Positions 46,097-53,585 of a stretch of DNA of 64,000 nt are shown here, in pieces. Origin of the DNA: Aeromicrobium marinum DSM 15272 (GTDB taxonomy: Bacteria > Actinomycetota > Actinomycetes > Propionibacteriales > Nocardioidaceae); assembly GCF_000160775.2 (NCBI RefSeq), contig NZ_CM001024.1, forward strand, positions 657,016 through 721,015, written 5' to 3'. The notes under the pieces were generated by a model, which worked only from the letters and a program-made list of their open reading frames with translations, was not told the origin of the DNA and searched no databases. A program made the position numbers and the translations under genes. The stretch's first letter is position 1; every line of letters begins with the position of its first letter.

Positions 46097-48085
46097 ATGC
46101 CTGACAAGTCTGCGCCTGACAAGCCCTGGGTGATGCGCACCTACGCCGGACACAGCTCCGCCGCGGAGTCCAACGCCCTGTACCGCAAGAACCTGGCCAA
46201 GGGTCAGACCGGTCTCTCGGTGGCGTTCGACCTGCCGACCCAGACCGGGTACGACCCCGACCACGAGCTCTCGCGCGGCGAGGTCGGCAAGGTGGGCGTG
46301 CCGATCCCGCACCTGGGGTCGATGCGCCGGCTGTTCCAGGACATCCCGCTCGGCGAGATGAACACGTCGATGACGATCAACGCCACCGCCATGTGGCTGC
46401 TGGCCATGTACCAGGTCGCCGCGGAGGAGCAGGGCGTCGATGCCGCCGAGCTGGCCGGCACCACCCAGAACGACATCATCAAGGAGTACCTGTCGCGCGG
46501 CACCTACGTGTTCCCGCCGGAGTCCTCCCTGCGACTCACGACCGACATGATCGCCTACACGGTCAGCTCCATCCCGAAGTGGAACCCGCTGAACATCTGC
46601 AGCTACCACCTGCAGGAGGCCGGTGCGACTCCGACGCAGGAGCTGGCCTACGCCCTCACCACGGCGATCGCGGTGCTGGACTCGGTGCGTGACTCCGGAC
46701 AGGTGCCGCCCGAGGAGTTCGAGCGGGTCGTGGGACGCATCTCGTTCTTCGTCAACGCCGGGGTGCGGTTCATCGAGGAGATGTGCAAGATGCGTGCCTT
46801 CGGTGCGCTGTGGGACGAGATCACCCGCGAGCGCTACGGCGTGACCGACCCGAAGATGCGACGTCTGCGCTACGGCGTGCAGGTCAACTCCCTCGGGCTC
46901 ACCGAGGCGCAGCCCGAGAACAACGTGCAGCGCATCGTCCTGGAGATGCTCGGTGTCACGCTCAGCAAGGACGCGCGCGCCCGCGCGGTGCAGCTGCCGG
47001 CCTGGAACGAGGCCCTGGGCCTGCCTCGGCCGTGGGACCAGCAGTGGTCGCTGCGGCTGCAGCAGGTGCTGGCGTTCGAGTCCGACCTGCTGGAGTACGA
47101 CGACATCTTCGAGGGGTCGGTGGTCATCGAGGCCAAGGTCGCCGAGCTGGTCGAGGGCGCGAAGGCCGAGATCGACCGCGTGCAGGCGATGGGCGGCGCG
47201 GTCGCGGCCGTGGAGTCCGGCTACATGAAGCAGGCGCTGGTCTCGTCGCACGCCGAGCGTCGGGCGCGGATCGAGTCGGGCGAGATGAAGGTCGTGGGCG
47301 TCAACTCCTACACCTCCACCGAGCCGTCGCCGCTGACCGCCGACCTCGACGGCGCCATCATGGCCTCCGACCCGCAGGCCGAGGCCAACGCCGTGGCCGA
47401 CGTGCAGCAGTGGCGCAGCCAGCGCGACCAGGCCGCGGTCGACGCCGCCCTGGAGCGACTCGCCGCCGAGGCCAAGACCACGACCAACCTGATGGCAGCG
47501 ACCCTCGACGCGGTCCGGGCCGGCGCGACGGTGGGGGAGTGGTCGCACACCCTGCGTGGCGTGTTCGGTGAGTACCGGGCACCGACCGGCGTGGCCGGGG
47601 TGGTCGGTGTCGCCGAGGCGGGTGCCGAGCTCACCGCGGTGCGCGAGAAGGTGGCTCGCACCGGCGAGGAGCTGGGTGGCCGGTTGCGCTTCCTCGTCGG
47701 CAAGCCGGGCCTCGACGGGCACTCCAACGGCGCCGAGCAGGTGGCCGTGCGGGCCCGCGACGCCGGGTTCGAGGTCGTCTACCAGGGCATCCGGCTGACC
47801 CCGTCGCAGATCGTGGCGGCGGCGGTGGCCGAGGACGTGCACGTGGTGGGCCTGTCGATCCTGTCGGGGTCGCACATGGAGCTGGTGCCGGAGGTGCAGA
47901 AGGGCCTGCTGGAGGCGGGTCTGGACAACGTCCCGGTCATCGTCGGTGGCATCATCCCCGACTCCGACGCTCGCCGGCTCGAGGCCGAGGGCATCGCTGC
48001 GGTCTTCACGCCCAAGGACTTCGGGATGACCGACATCATGGACCGCGTCGCCGACGAGGTCCGCAAGGCCAACGGCCTCTCCTGA
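46097..48085 (+). CDS. ecm: Adenosylcobalamin-dependent acyl-CoA mutase, ethylmalonyl-CoA mutase/MeaA type
   Basis: 662 residues in one chain: catalytic TIM barrel (about 1-400) and B12-binding domain (about 525-650). B12 is held by DGHSNG (D540, H542), with the usual LSILSGS and GGIIPD loops. The N-terminus (RTYAGHSSAAESNALYRKN, GLSVAFDLPTQTGYDPDH) and the short single-chain length match MeaA, which converts (2R)-ethylmalonyl-CoA to methylsuccinyl-CoA, rather than methylmalonyl-CoA mutase (about 720 residues). ccr, epi and meaB are encoded within 12 kb, supporting that reading. Isobutyryl-CoA mutase activity is the main alternative. Confidence 0.88.
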   Translation: MPDKSAPDKPWVMRTYAGHSSAAESNALYRKNLAKGQTGLSVAFDLPTQTGYDPDHELSRGEVGKVGVPIPHLGSMRRLFQDIPLGEMNTSMTINATAMWLLAMYQVAAEEQGVDAAELAGTTQNDIIKEYLSRGTYVFPPESSLRLTTDMIAYTVSSIPKWNPLNICSYHLQEAGATPTQELAYALTTAIAVLDSVRDSGQVPPEEFERVVGRISFFVNAGVRFIEEMCKMRAFGALWDEITRERYGVTDPKMRRLRYGVQVNSLGLTEAQPENNVQRIVLEMLGVTLSKDARARAVQLPAWNEALGLPRPWDQQWSLRLQQVLAFESDLLEYDDIFEGSVVIEAKVAELVEGAKAEIDRVQAMGGAVAAVESGYMKQALVSSHAERRARIESGEMKVVGVNSYTSTEPSPLTADLDGAIMASDPQAEANAVADVQQWRSQRDQAAVDAALERLAAEAKTTTNLMAATLDAVRAGATVGEWSHTLRGVFGEYRAPTGVAGVVGVAEAGAELTAVREKVARTGEELGGRLRFLVGKPGLDGHSNGAEQVAVRARDAGFEVVYQGIRLTPSQIVAAAVAEDVHVVGLSILSGSHMELVPEVQKGLLEAGLDNVPVIVGGIIPDSDARRLEAEGIAAVFTPKDFGMTDIMDRVADEVRKANGLS

Positions 48086-48143
48086 GGTCAGCCGGTCCTT
48101 GCTGGCGGGCGGTTCCGTCGAGCCCGTAGGCTCGCGGTGCGGC

Positions 48144-48308
48144 TCAGGCGGCGACCTTGCTCTTCTTGTCGGACTTCTTGACCTTGACCAGCTTGCGCTT
48201 CTTGACCGTGTAGCCGGGGGGAAGAGTGCCCTTCTTCATCATCTGCAGGGGGCAGCGCTTGCAGGCAGGCTTGTCGCTGCAGCACTTCTTCTTCGGCTTC
48301 GGAGGCAC
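48144..48308 (-). CDS. Cys/Lys-rich micro-protein divergent from ferritin
   Basis: 54 residues, too short for most gene calls. It reads VPPKPKKKCCSDKPACKRCPLQMMKKGTLPPG... with four cysteines (CC, C, C) in the first 25 residues and an extremely basic tail (VKKRKLVKVKKSDKKSK). The cysteines could bind a metal or Fe-S cluster and the tail a nucleic acid. I recall similar small basic Cys proteins in other actinobacteria, without a function. GTG start is supported by a TACGGT hexamer ending seven bases upstream. It shares its control region and an IdeR-type box with ferritin. Confidence 0.75.
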   Translation of the reverse strand: MPPKPKKKCCSDKPACKRCPLQMMKKGTLPPGYTVKKRKLVKVKKSDKKSKVAA

Positions 48309-48314
48309 GACACC

Positions 48315-48320
48315 ACCGTA
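48315..48320 (-). promoter_or_regulatory. -10 hexamer (TACGGT) for the Cys/Lys-rich micro-protein, leaderless
   Basis: Ends seven bases before the GTG at 48308. The IdeR box begins three bases further upstream. Confidence 0.55.
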
Positions 48321-48322
48321 CC

Positions 48323-48341
48323 TCAGGTTAGGCTAACTACA
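48323..48341. promoter_or_regulatory. IdeR/DtxR iron box
   Basis: AGGTTAGGCTAAC core; 15 of 19 positions agree with the DtxR/IdeR consensus (T-T-AGGTTAGSCTAAC-C-T-A-A). It lies between two divergent -10 hexamers and overlaps the first four bases of the ferritin -10 (TACACT). Confidence 0.8.
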
Positions 48342-48343
48342 CT
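48338..48343 (+). promoter_or_regulatory. -10 hexamer (TACACT) for ferritin
   Basis: TACACT predicts +1 near 48350 and a short leader carrying AGGAGGGG before the ATG at 48362. Confidence 0.55.
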
Positions 48344-48361
48344 TTCCAGGAGGGGTTCACC

Positions 48362-48886
48362 ATGGCGGCACCAGCCTTCACGCAGAAGCTCAACGAGCAG
48401 CTCGGCAACGAGTTCGCGGCCCACCAGCAGTACATCGCGATCGCGACCTTCTACGACGCGCTCACGATGCCGCAGATCGCCGGGCTCTTCTACCAGCAGG
48501 CGGTGGAGGAGCGCGAGCACGCGATGATGATGATCCGCTACCTCCTCGACGCCGACGAGACGCCGCTGATCCCGGCCACCCCGGCCCCGCAGACCGGGTT
48601 CGCCGACGTGGTCGCGCCGGTGCGGCTGGCGCTGGAGCAGGAGAAGCGCGTCACGCAGCAGATCAACGAGCTGACCCGCATCGCTCGCGACGCCAGCGAC
48701 TTCGCCTCCGACCAGTTCATGCAGTGGTTCATCAAGGAACAGGTCGAGGAGGTCGCCAAGATGAGCGACCTGCTGGCCGTGGTCACCCGCTCGGCGGACG
48801 ACTACGAGCGCATCGAGGACTGGATCGCTCGCGAGGACAAGGGCTCCGACGGCGACCCGACGGCGCCGCCCGCCGCCGGTGCGTAG
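48362..48886 (+). CDS. Ferritin (BfrB/Ftn type)
   Basis: Iron-storage cage protein, 174 residues, no heme-binding Met of bacterioferritin visible at the usual place. Ferroxidase residues appear in LGNEFAAHQQYIAIA (Glu near 17), AVEEREHAMMMIRYL (E-x-x-H near 50-53), LEQEKRVTQQI (Glu near 94) and the C-terminal helix WFIKEQVEEVAK. Strong AGGAGG ribosome site. An IdeR box overlaps its promoter. The C-terminal tail is Asp/Pro/Ala-rich. The next gene starts inside its last codons. Confidence 0.93.
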   Translation: MAAPAFTQKLNEQLGNEFAAHQQYIAIATFYDALTMPQIAGLFYQQAVEEREHAMMMIRYLLDADETPLIPATPAPQTGFADVVAPVRLALEQEKRVTQQINELTRIARDASDFASDQFMQWFIKEQVEEVAKMSDLLAVVTRSADDYERIEDWIAREDKGSDGDPTAPPAAGA

Positions 48887-49328
48887 GCAGGCGCAGGCCG
48901 GCATCGTCCTGCTCGGACTGCTGGCGGGGTGCGGATCGGTCGACGACCCGTCGCCGGGCGCGGAGCCCGGGCCGACGGCGGCCGACCCGACGTCGACCGC
49001 CGGCACCGGCACCTCGCTGCGCATCGAGGTGACGACCGACGAGGGAGCCGCCCCGCGGGTGCTGACGCTCACCTGCGACCCGGCGGGCGGCGAGCACCCG
49101 CAGCCGGAGCAGGCGTGCGCCGCTCTCGACGCTGCAGGAGGCGAGGTCTTCGACCCGGTCGGCCCGGACGAGATCTGCACGATGATCTTCGGTGGACCCC
49201 AGCGAGCCGAGGTGTCGGGGACGTACCGGGGCGAGCCCGTCGACGCTGCGTTCAGCCGCTCCAACGGCTGCGAGATCGACCGGTGGGACACGCTCGGCAC
49301 GACGTTCTTCGACGTTCCCCTGCAGTGA
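48879..49328 (+). CDS. Subtilisin-inhibitor-like (SSI) lipoprotein
   Basis: 149 residues. A lipobox LLAGC (Cys18) ends the signal peptide, followed by an Asp/Pro/Thr linker (about 20-45) and an SSI domain: LTLTCDPAGGEHPQPEQACAAL, ICTMIFGGPQRAEVSGTY and FSRSNGCEIDRW. Four cysteines are placed as in SSI. The reactive loop CTMIF aligns with CPMVY of Streptomyces inhibitor, keeping Met at P1, so a subtilisin-type target is plausible. SSI proteins are normally free and secreted; membrane anchoring is unusual. GTG start overlaps the ferritin stop. Converges on nucS with no gap. Confidence 0.85.
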   Translation: MRRQAQAGIVLLGLLAGCGSVDDPSPGAEPGPTAADPTSTAGTGTSLRIEVTTDEGAAPRVLTLTCDPAGGEHPQPEQACAALDAAGGEVFDPVGPDEICTMIFGGPQRAEVSGTYRGEPVDAAFSRSNGCEIDRWDTLGTTFFDVPLQ

Positions 49329-50006
49329 TCAGAACAGCCTGAGGCTGGGATCGTCGATGCCGCGGAGCTCGTCGTAGTTCACGACGACGCACTCGATCCC
49401 GCGGTCGGTCGCCAGGACGCGCGCCTGCGGCTTGATCTCCTGCGCGGCGAAGATCCCGCGCACCGGGCGCAGGCCCGGGTCGCGGTTCATCAGCTCGAGG
49501 TAGCGCGTCAGCTGCTCGACGCCGTCGATGTCGCCGCGCCGCTTGATCTCCACGGCGACCGATGCGCCCGCCGGATCCTTGCAGAGCAGGTCGACGGGCC
49601 CGATCGCCGTCATGTACTCCCGCCGGACCAGGCTCATGCCGACGCCGAGCGCCGACGTGTGCTCGGCCAGCAGCTCCTGCAGGTGCTTCTCGACCCCGTC
49701 CTTCTGCAGGCCGGGATCGACGCCCAGGTCGTGCGAGGAGTCGTGCAGCACCTCCTCGAGCCGGATGCGCAGCGTGTCGTCGGACTTGGTGGCCGACACG
49801 ACCCACTCGGCCACCCCGTCGTCGGCCACGCCCTCGCGCAGCGTGCACGGGGGGCTCATCCAGTTGAGCGGCTTGTACGAGCCGCCGTCGGAGTGCACCA
49901 GCACCGAGCCGTCGTTCTTGACCATGATGACCCGGGTGGCCGGCGGCAGGTGCGCCGAGAGCCGCCCCGCGTAGTCGACCTGGCAGCGGGCGATGACCAG
50001 CCGCAC
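49329..50006 (-). CDS. nucS: Endonuclease NucS (non-canonical mismatch repair)
   Basis: 225 residues, the family length. N-terminal domain begins [21 protein letters not shown] and contains [23 protein letters not shown]; the C-terminal RecB-like nuclease has VDLLCKD and [23 protein letters not shown] (catalytic D, E-x-K at about 143-175). NucS replaces MutS/MutL in actinobacteria. The GTG at 50006 is chosen because the upstream extension runs into the previous gene. The extreme C-terminus LRLF resembles the beta-clamp-binding tail known for NucS. Confidence 0.96.
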   Translation of the reverse strand: MRLVIARCQVDYAGRLSAHLPPATRVIMVKNDGSVLVHSDGGSYKPLNWMSPPCTLREGVADDGVAEWVVSATKSDDTLRIRLEEVLHDSSHDLGVDPGLQKDGVEKHLQELLAEHTSALGVGMSLVRREYMTAIGPVDLLCKDPAGASVAVEIKRRGDIDGVEQLTRYLELMNRDPGLRPVRGIFAAQEIKPQARVLATDRGIECVVVNYDELRGIDDPSLRLF

Positions 50007-50008
50007 GG

Positions 50009-50413
50009 TCAGCGCTTCGAGAGGGTGCCGAGCATGAACTCCCAGTCGTCGCCGACCCGGACCCCTTCGGTGGTGTTGCCGTCGCCGCCGATCAGCAGCA
50101 GCGTGTCGCCCGACAGCTCCCACTCGCCGGAGCGGAAGTCCACGTTGCCCTGGAAGTCCTCCACGAAGGTGCCGTCGGCGGCGAACCGCACGGTCCAGTC
50201 GGCCTCCTCGCTGCGCCAGGTGCCGACCAGCTCCGCGGCCGGCCCGTCAGGGGTCTGCGAGGGCTCGGTCGTCGGCGACGGAGTCGCCTCGGACGTCGTG
50301 CCGCTCGTCGGTGAAGGGCTCGCCGAGGGGTCGTCGTCCGGCTCGCCGCACCCCGCCAGCACCGTCATCACGGCCACCACGAGGCCTGTGGCCACCTGCA
50401 CACGTCGATTCAT
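50009..50413 (-). CDS. Small lipoprotein, function unknown
   Basis: 134 residues. Signal peptide ending in the lipobox VLAGC (Cys22), then a Ser/Thr/Pro-rich linker (about 27-60) and a beta-rich domain [26 protein letters not shown]...[18 protein letters not shown], which looks like a lipocalin- or META-type small barrel. ATG after GGGGAG. It lies three bases upstream of nucS on the same strand, so they are probably co-transcribed. No family recognised. Confidence 0.75.
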   Translation of the reverse strand: MNRRVQVATGLVVAVMTVLAGCGEPDDDPSASPSPTSGTTSEATPSPTTEPSQTPDGPAAELVGTWRSEEADWTVRFAADGTFVEDFQGNVDFRSGEWELSGDTLLLIGGDGNTTEGVRVGDDWEFMLGTLSKR

Positions 50414-50446
50414 CGGCTCCCCGTCCCAGCGTCGTCACGGTCACGC

Positions 50447-50452
50447 TAGTGT
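50447..50452 (+). promoter_or_regulatory. -10 hexamer (TAGTGT) for 3-hydroxybutyryl-CoA dehydrogenase
   Basis: TAGTGT sits in the near-palindrome CACGCTAGTGTG. It gives a leader of about 25 bases containing GAGGAG. A minus-strand TAGCGT (50444-50449) overlaps and may serve the divergent lipoprotein gene. Confidence 0.45.
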
Positions 50453-50483
50453 GTCACGACCGCTTCACTACTGAGGAGTAGCC

Positions 50484-51680
50484 ATGCAGGAGATCGTCGA
50501 CCGTCTGACCGGTACCGACCGAGGTGCCGAGATCGCTCGAACGCTGATCTACCCCTACCTGAACCACGCCGCCACGATGTTCGAGAGCGGCTACGCGACC
50601 GCCGCCGACATCGACGCGTCGATGCGCTTCGGCTGTGGATACCCCGTCGGCCCCCTGGCCCTCGTCGACGCCCTCGGCGCGGCGACCGTGGTGGCCGGCC
50701 TGGAGGCGCAGCGCGCCACCACCGGCGATCCGCTGCACCAGCCGGCGCCCGTCCTCACGCGGCTCTCGGGCTCCGGTTCGACCTTCGAGGCCGAAGCCGC
50801 CTCCGCGGACGCTCCGGCCGCGCCGGAGCTGCGGCACTCCATCGGCTCGGTCGGCGTCGTCGGTACCGGCACGATGGCGTCCGGCATCGTCGAGGTGTTC
50901 GCCAAGGCGGGCTACGACGTCACCTACGTCGGCCGCGGTGAGACCCAGCTCGCCGGCGTCGAGGCCGCCATCACCAAGAACCTCGACCGGGCGATCGCGA
51001 AGGGCCGCCTGGACGAGGACGCCAAGTCCGACCTGCTGGGCCGGATCTCGGGCTCGACCGAGCGCGAGGCCCTGGCCGGCGTCGACATCGTGGTCGAGGC
51101 GATCGCCGAGGACCTCGACATCAAGCTGCAGCTGTTCCGTGACCTCGACCGGATCACCAAGCCCGGTGCGATCCTGGCGACCACGACGTCCTCGCTCTCG
51201 ATCGACGCGCTGGCCGCCGAGACCGCCCGTCCGTCCGACGTGATCGGGATGCACTTCTTCAACCCGGCGCCGGTCATGAAGCTCGTCGAGGTCGTCTCGG
51301 GCGCCGCGACGTCGGCCGAGGTGGCCGAGACCACCCGGGCCCTGTGCCTGTCGGTCGGCAAGCACCCGGTGTCGTGCACCGACCGGGCCGGGTTCATCGT
51401 CAACGCGCTGCTGTTCCCGTACCTGAACGACGCCGTCAACCTGCACGTGGCCGGCGGCGGCACGCTGGAGGAGATCGACACCGCCCTCAAGGAGACCCGT
51501 CTGCCGATGGGTCCGTTCGAGCTGCTCGACGTCGTCGGCAACGACGTGTCCCTTGCGATCCAGCAGACGCTGCACGCCACGTTCGGGCACGACGGCTGGA
51601 CGCCGGCACCCCTGCTCGAGCAGGTCGTGGCCGAGGGCAGGCTGGGGCGCAAGACCAAGGCAGGCTTCCACACCTACTGA
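50484..51680 (+). CDS. 3-hydroxybutyryl-CoA dehydrogenase with an extra N-terminal 3HCDH C-domain
   Basis: 398 residues. Oxidises or forms 3-hydroxybutyryl-CoA; in this neighbourhood it probably reduces acetoacetyl-CoA for the ethylmalonyl-CoA route. NAD-binding domain from about 122 (VGVVGTGTMASGI), catalytic MHFFNPAPVMKLVEVV (about 254-269), then the C-terminal dimerisation domain (FIVNALLFPYLNDA...RLPMGPFELLDVVG). Residues 1-98 repeat that C-domain: LIYPYLNHAATMFESGY and YPVGPLALVDALG match LLFPYLNDAVNLHVAGG and LPMGPFELLDVVG. So the order is C-N-C. ATG with GAGGAG upstream. Confidence 0.92.
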   Translation: MQEIVDRLTGTDRGAEIARTLIYPYLNHAATMFESGYATAADIDASMRFGCGYPVGPLALVDALGAATVVAGLEAQRATTGDPLHQPAPVLTRLSGSGSTFEAEAASADAPAAPELRHSIGSVGVVGTGTMASGIVEVFAKAGYDVTYVGRGETQLAGVEAAITKNLDRAIAKGRLDEDAKSDLLGRISGSTEREALAGVDIVVEAIAEDLDIKLQLFRDLDRITKPGAILATTTSSLSIDALAAETARPSDVIGMHFFNPAPVMKLVEVVSGAATSAEVAETTRALCLSVGKHPVSCTDRAGFIVNALLFPYLNDAVNLHVAGGGTLEEIDTALKETRLPMGPFELLDVVGNDVSLAIQQTLHATFGHDGWTPAPLLEQVVAEGRLGRKTKAGFHTY

Positions 51681-51787
51681 GGCCGGACCGGCCGCCGTCC
51701 GCGCGCGGCACGAATCACCTCGACGAGGCGGTAACCCCCGGGCTGCCGCCTCGTTGTGGTGTACAGGACGGACGTCAGGAGGCGCGG

Positions 51788-51958
51788 ATGAGCACGGCAG
51801 CAGTGCAGCGGACCGCGCAAGTGGTTCGGGTCGCCTTCTCGTGCGCGGTCGGCGCCTACGTCTGTGGTGTGGCGGCCCTGGGGTTGTTCAACGACAACCT
51901 GCGGTCGGTGGACCTGACGCCGACGATGACCCAGTCATCGGTTCCCGCCGCGCCGTAG
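51788..51958 (+). CDS. Small single-pass membrane protein
   Basis: 56 residues with one hydrophobic helix (about 13-34, VVRVAFSCAVGAYVCGVAALGLF) and a polar Pro/Thr/Ser tail. ATG preceded by AGGAGG at good spacing. No family recognised. A TACAGG hexamer about 30 bases upstream could be its promoter. The stop overlaps the -10 of the next gene. Confidence 0.6.
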   Translation: MSTAAVQRTAQVVRVAFSCAVGAYVCGVAALGLFNDNLRSVDLTPTMTQSSVPAAP

Positions 51959-51961
51959 ACT
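51956..51961 (+). promoter_or_regulatory. -10 hexamer (TAGACT) for the gene at 51968, leaderless
   Basis: TAGACT overlaps the previous stop codon and ends seven bases before the ATG. Confidence 0.5.
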
Positions 51962-51967
51962 CCGTCC

Positions 51968-52234
51968 ATGCCCCGCCGCCGTCCGCCACGCCGGACCGCG
52001 GCCCGACCGCTGGGCGGGGACGAGATCGAGCACCGCGGATCCGGCGCGTGGCACGTGCGCCGGCTGACCGGTGCGACGACGGCCAAGACCTACACCTGCC
52101 CGGGCTGCCACCGGCCGATCCCTCCCGGGACGGCCCACGTCGTCGCCTGGCCGGTCGAGAAGGCCCTCCTGAGTCGCGACGCCCTCGACGAACGTCGACA
52201 CTGGCACCGCACCTGCTGGGAGCGCGGTCGCTGA
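51968..52234 (+). CDS. Small probable zinc-binding protein
   Basis: 88 residues. A basic Pro/Arg-rich N-terminus, then YTCPGCHRPIPPGTAHVVAWP and RHWHRTCWERGR, i.e. CxxCH...H...HxxC, a plausible zinc ribbon. Similar small proteins occur in other actinobacteria, sometimes labelled ATP/GTP-binding without basis. ATG supported by a leaderless -10. It converges on the coiled-coil gene with a four-base gap. Confidence 0.75.
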   Translation: MPRRRPPRRTAARPLGGDEIEHRGSGAWHVRRLTGATTAKTYTCPGCHRPIPPGTAHVVAWPVEKALLSRDALDERRHWHRTCWERGR

Positions 52235-52238
52235 GCCG

Positions 52239-53399
52239 TCAGCTCGTGCTGGTCGGGGCCTCGTCGTCGTCGGCGGCGTCGTCGTCCTGCTCGCCCTCGA
52301 GGTCAGCCACCTCGGCGCCCGCTGCCACCTCGCCCAGATCGCTGCTGGGGGCGAAGGTCGAGACGATGTCCCGCAGCTGGCCCATCTGGGAGACGATGCG
52401 CTCGCGCTTGCGCTCCAGCTCCTCGACCTCCGAGCGCAGGGCCCGCGTGTGGCGCTCGACCTCGGTGGTGGCTCCGACGCGGATGTTCTCGGCGTCGGCC
52501 CGGGCCTGGGCGACCACCGCAGCGGCTTCCCCCCGGGCGTTCTCGAGCAGCTGGGTGGCCTCGGCCGTGGCGTTGTCACGTGCGGTGGTGGCCTGCCCGA
52601 GGATCTCCCGCGCCCGCTGGTCGGCGGCGCCGGCGCGGGACTCCGCGTCGGCGACCAGCTGCGCGGTCTGCTGGGCGGCCGACTCGTGGTGCTCGGCGGC
52701 CTCGCGGGCCAACCGCTCCTTCTCGACCGCCAGCACCCGACGGGCCTCGGTGACCTCGCGGTCGGCGGCCGCACGGGACTGCTCGACCTCTCGGGTCGCC
52801 CCCAGCCGCATCGACTGGGCGTCCTGCTCGGCGGCGATCTTGACCCGGGCCGCCTCGCGCTCGGCCTGGTCGCGCAGGTCGGCTGCGGTGGCGGTGGCCT
52901 CGGTGTGCAGGGCGTGGGCCTCGTCGAGCAGCTGCTTGCGCTTGGCCTCCAGCTCGCTGACGGCCGTGGTGCGCAGCTCCTCGACCTCCGCCGAGGCCTC
53001 GGCGCGCAGCAGGGCCGCGTCCTCGTGGGCACTCGCCACGACCTCGGCGGCCTCACGGGTGGCCCGCTCGCGCACCTCGGCGGCCTCCGCCTCGGCCAGC
53101 CCGAGCAGCTGGGCGGCGTGGTTGCCCAGGCCGGCGTAGCTGGGACGGTCGACGGCCTCGACGCGCTCGGTCAGCTCGGCGATGCGGGCGGCCTGCTCCT
53201 CGTTGGTGCGGGCCAGCTGGTCATGGGCCTGCTGCAGGTCGCGGACGGCTTCGGCGGCCTTGGTGAGCTCGGCCGACTGGGACCGGACCCAGGCGTCGAC
53301 CGCGTCGGGGTCGTACCCACCTCGTCGCGCCGGCGGGAAGCTGGCGTTGGCGGACTGGGCCGCGGCATCGAAGATGGACACTCCGGACTGATCGGACAT
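52239..53399 (-). CDS. Large coiled-coil protein, DivIVA/FilP/Scy-like
   Basis: 386 residues. A DivIVA-like N-terminus (FPPARRGGYDPDAVDAWVRSQSAELTKAAE, about 21-50) is followed by about 290 residues of uninterrupted Ala/Glu/Arg-rich coiled coil and an acidic tail (EGEQDDDAADDDEAPTSTS). In Streptomyces the filament proteins FilP and Scy are encoded next to the epimerase-thiolase-meaB genes, as here, so this is the likely positional counterpart: a polarity or cell-shape scaffold. ATG after GGAGCGTT. Confidence 0.82.
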   Translation of the reverse strand: MSDQSGVSIFDAAAQSANASFPPARRGGYDPDAVDAWVRSQSAELTKAAEAVRDLQQAHDQLARTNEEQAARIAELTERVEAVDRPSYAGLGNHAAQLLGLAEAEAAEVRERATREAAEVVASAHEDAALLRAEASAEVEELRTTAVSELEAKRKQLLDEAHALHTEATATAADLRDQAEREAARVKIAAEQDAQSMRLGATREVEQSRAAADREVTEARRVLAVEKERLAREAAEHHESAAQQTAQLVADAESRAGAADQRAREILGQATTARDNATAEATQLLENARGEAAAVVAQARADAENIRVGATTEVERHTRALRSEVEELERKRERIVSQMGQLRDIVSTFAPSSDLGEVAAGAEVADLEGEQDDDAADDDEAPTSTS

Positions 53400-53447
53400 A
53401 ACGCTCCAAGGCAGGTGACAGCAGGGTGGAGGTGAGGGTCGTCGCCC

Positions 53448-53453
53448 ATTCTA
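53448..53453 (-). promoter_or_regulatory. -10 hexamer (TAGAAT) for the coiled-coil gene
   Basis: TAGAAT on the minus strand, about 48 bases before the ATG at 53399, giving a leader of about 40 bases. It lies downstream of the terminator at 53527. Confidence 0.55.
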
Positions 53454-53526
53454 CTGCCCGCACCGAACGCTCCCGTGCACCGCGCTCGACCCGCGGGACG
53501 GACCGCGCACCACGGTCCACGAACGC

Positions 53527-53565
53527 CACGAGGGGGCGCGACCGCGTCGGTCGCGCCCCCTCGTG
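53527..53565 (-). terminator. Strong hairpin downstream of ccr
   Basis: Two 18-base arms (53527-53544 and 53548-53565, starting CACGAGGGGG) pair perfectly around a CGT loop, ending 21 bases after the ccr stop. It should insulate ccr from the coiled-coil gene. No T-run follows. Confidence 0.75.
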
Positions 53566-53585
53566 GGACCGGGTTGGGGAAGGCG

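Noticed and set aside
46079..47875. Minus-strand frame of 598 codons
   Set aside because: Complement of the mutase gene, whose motifs are unmistakable on the plus strand.
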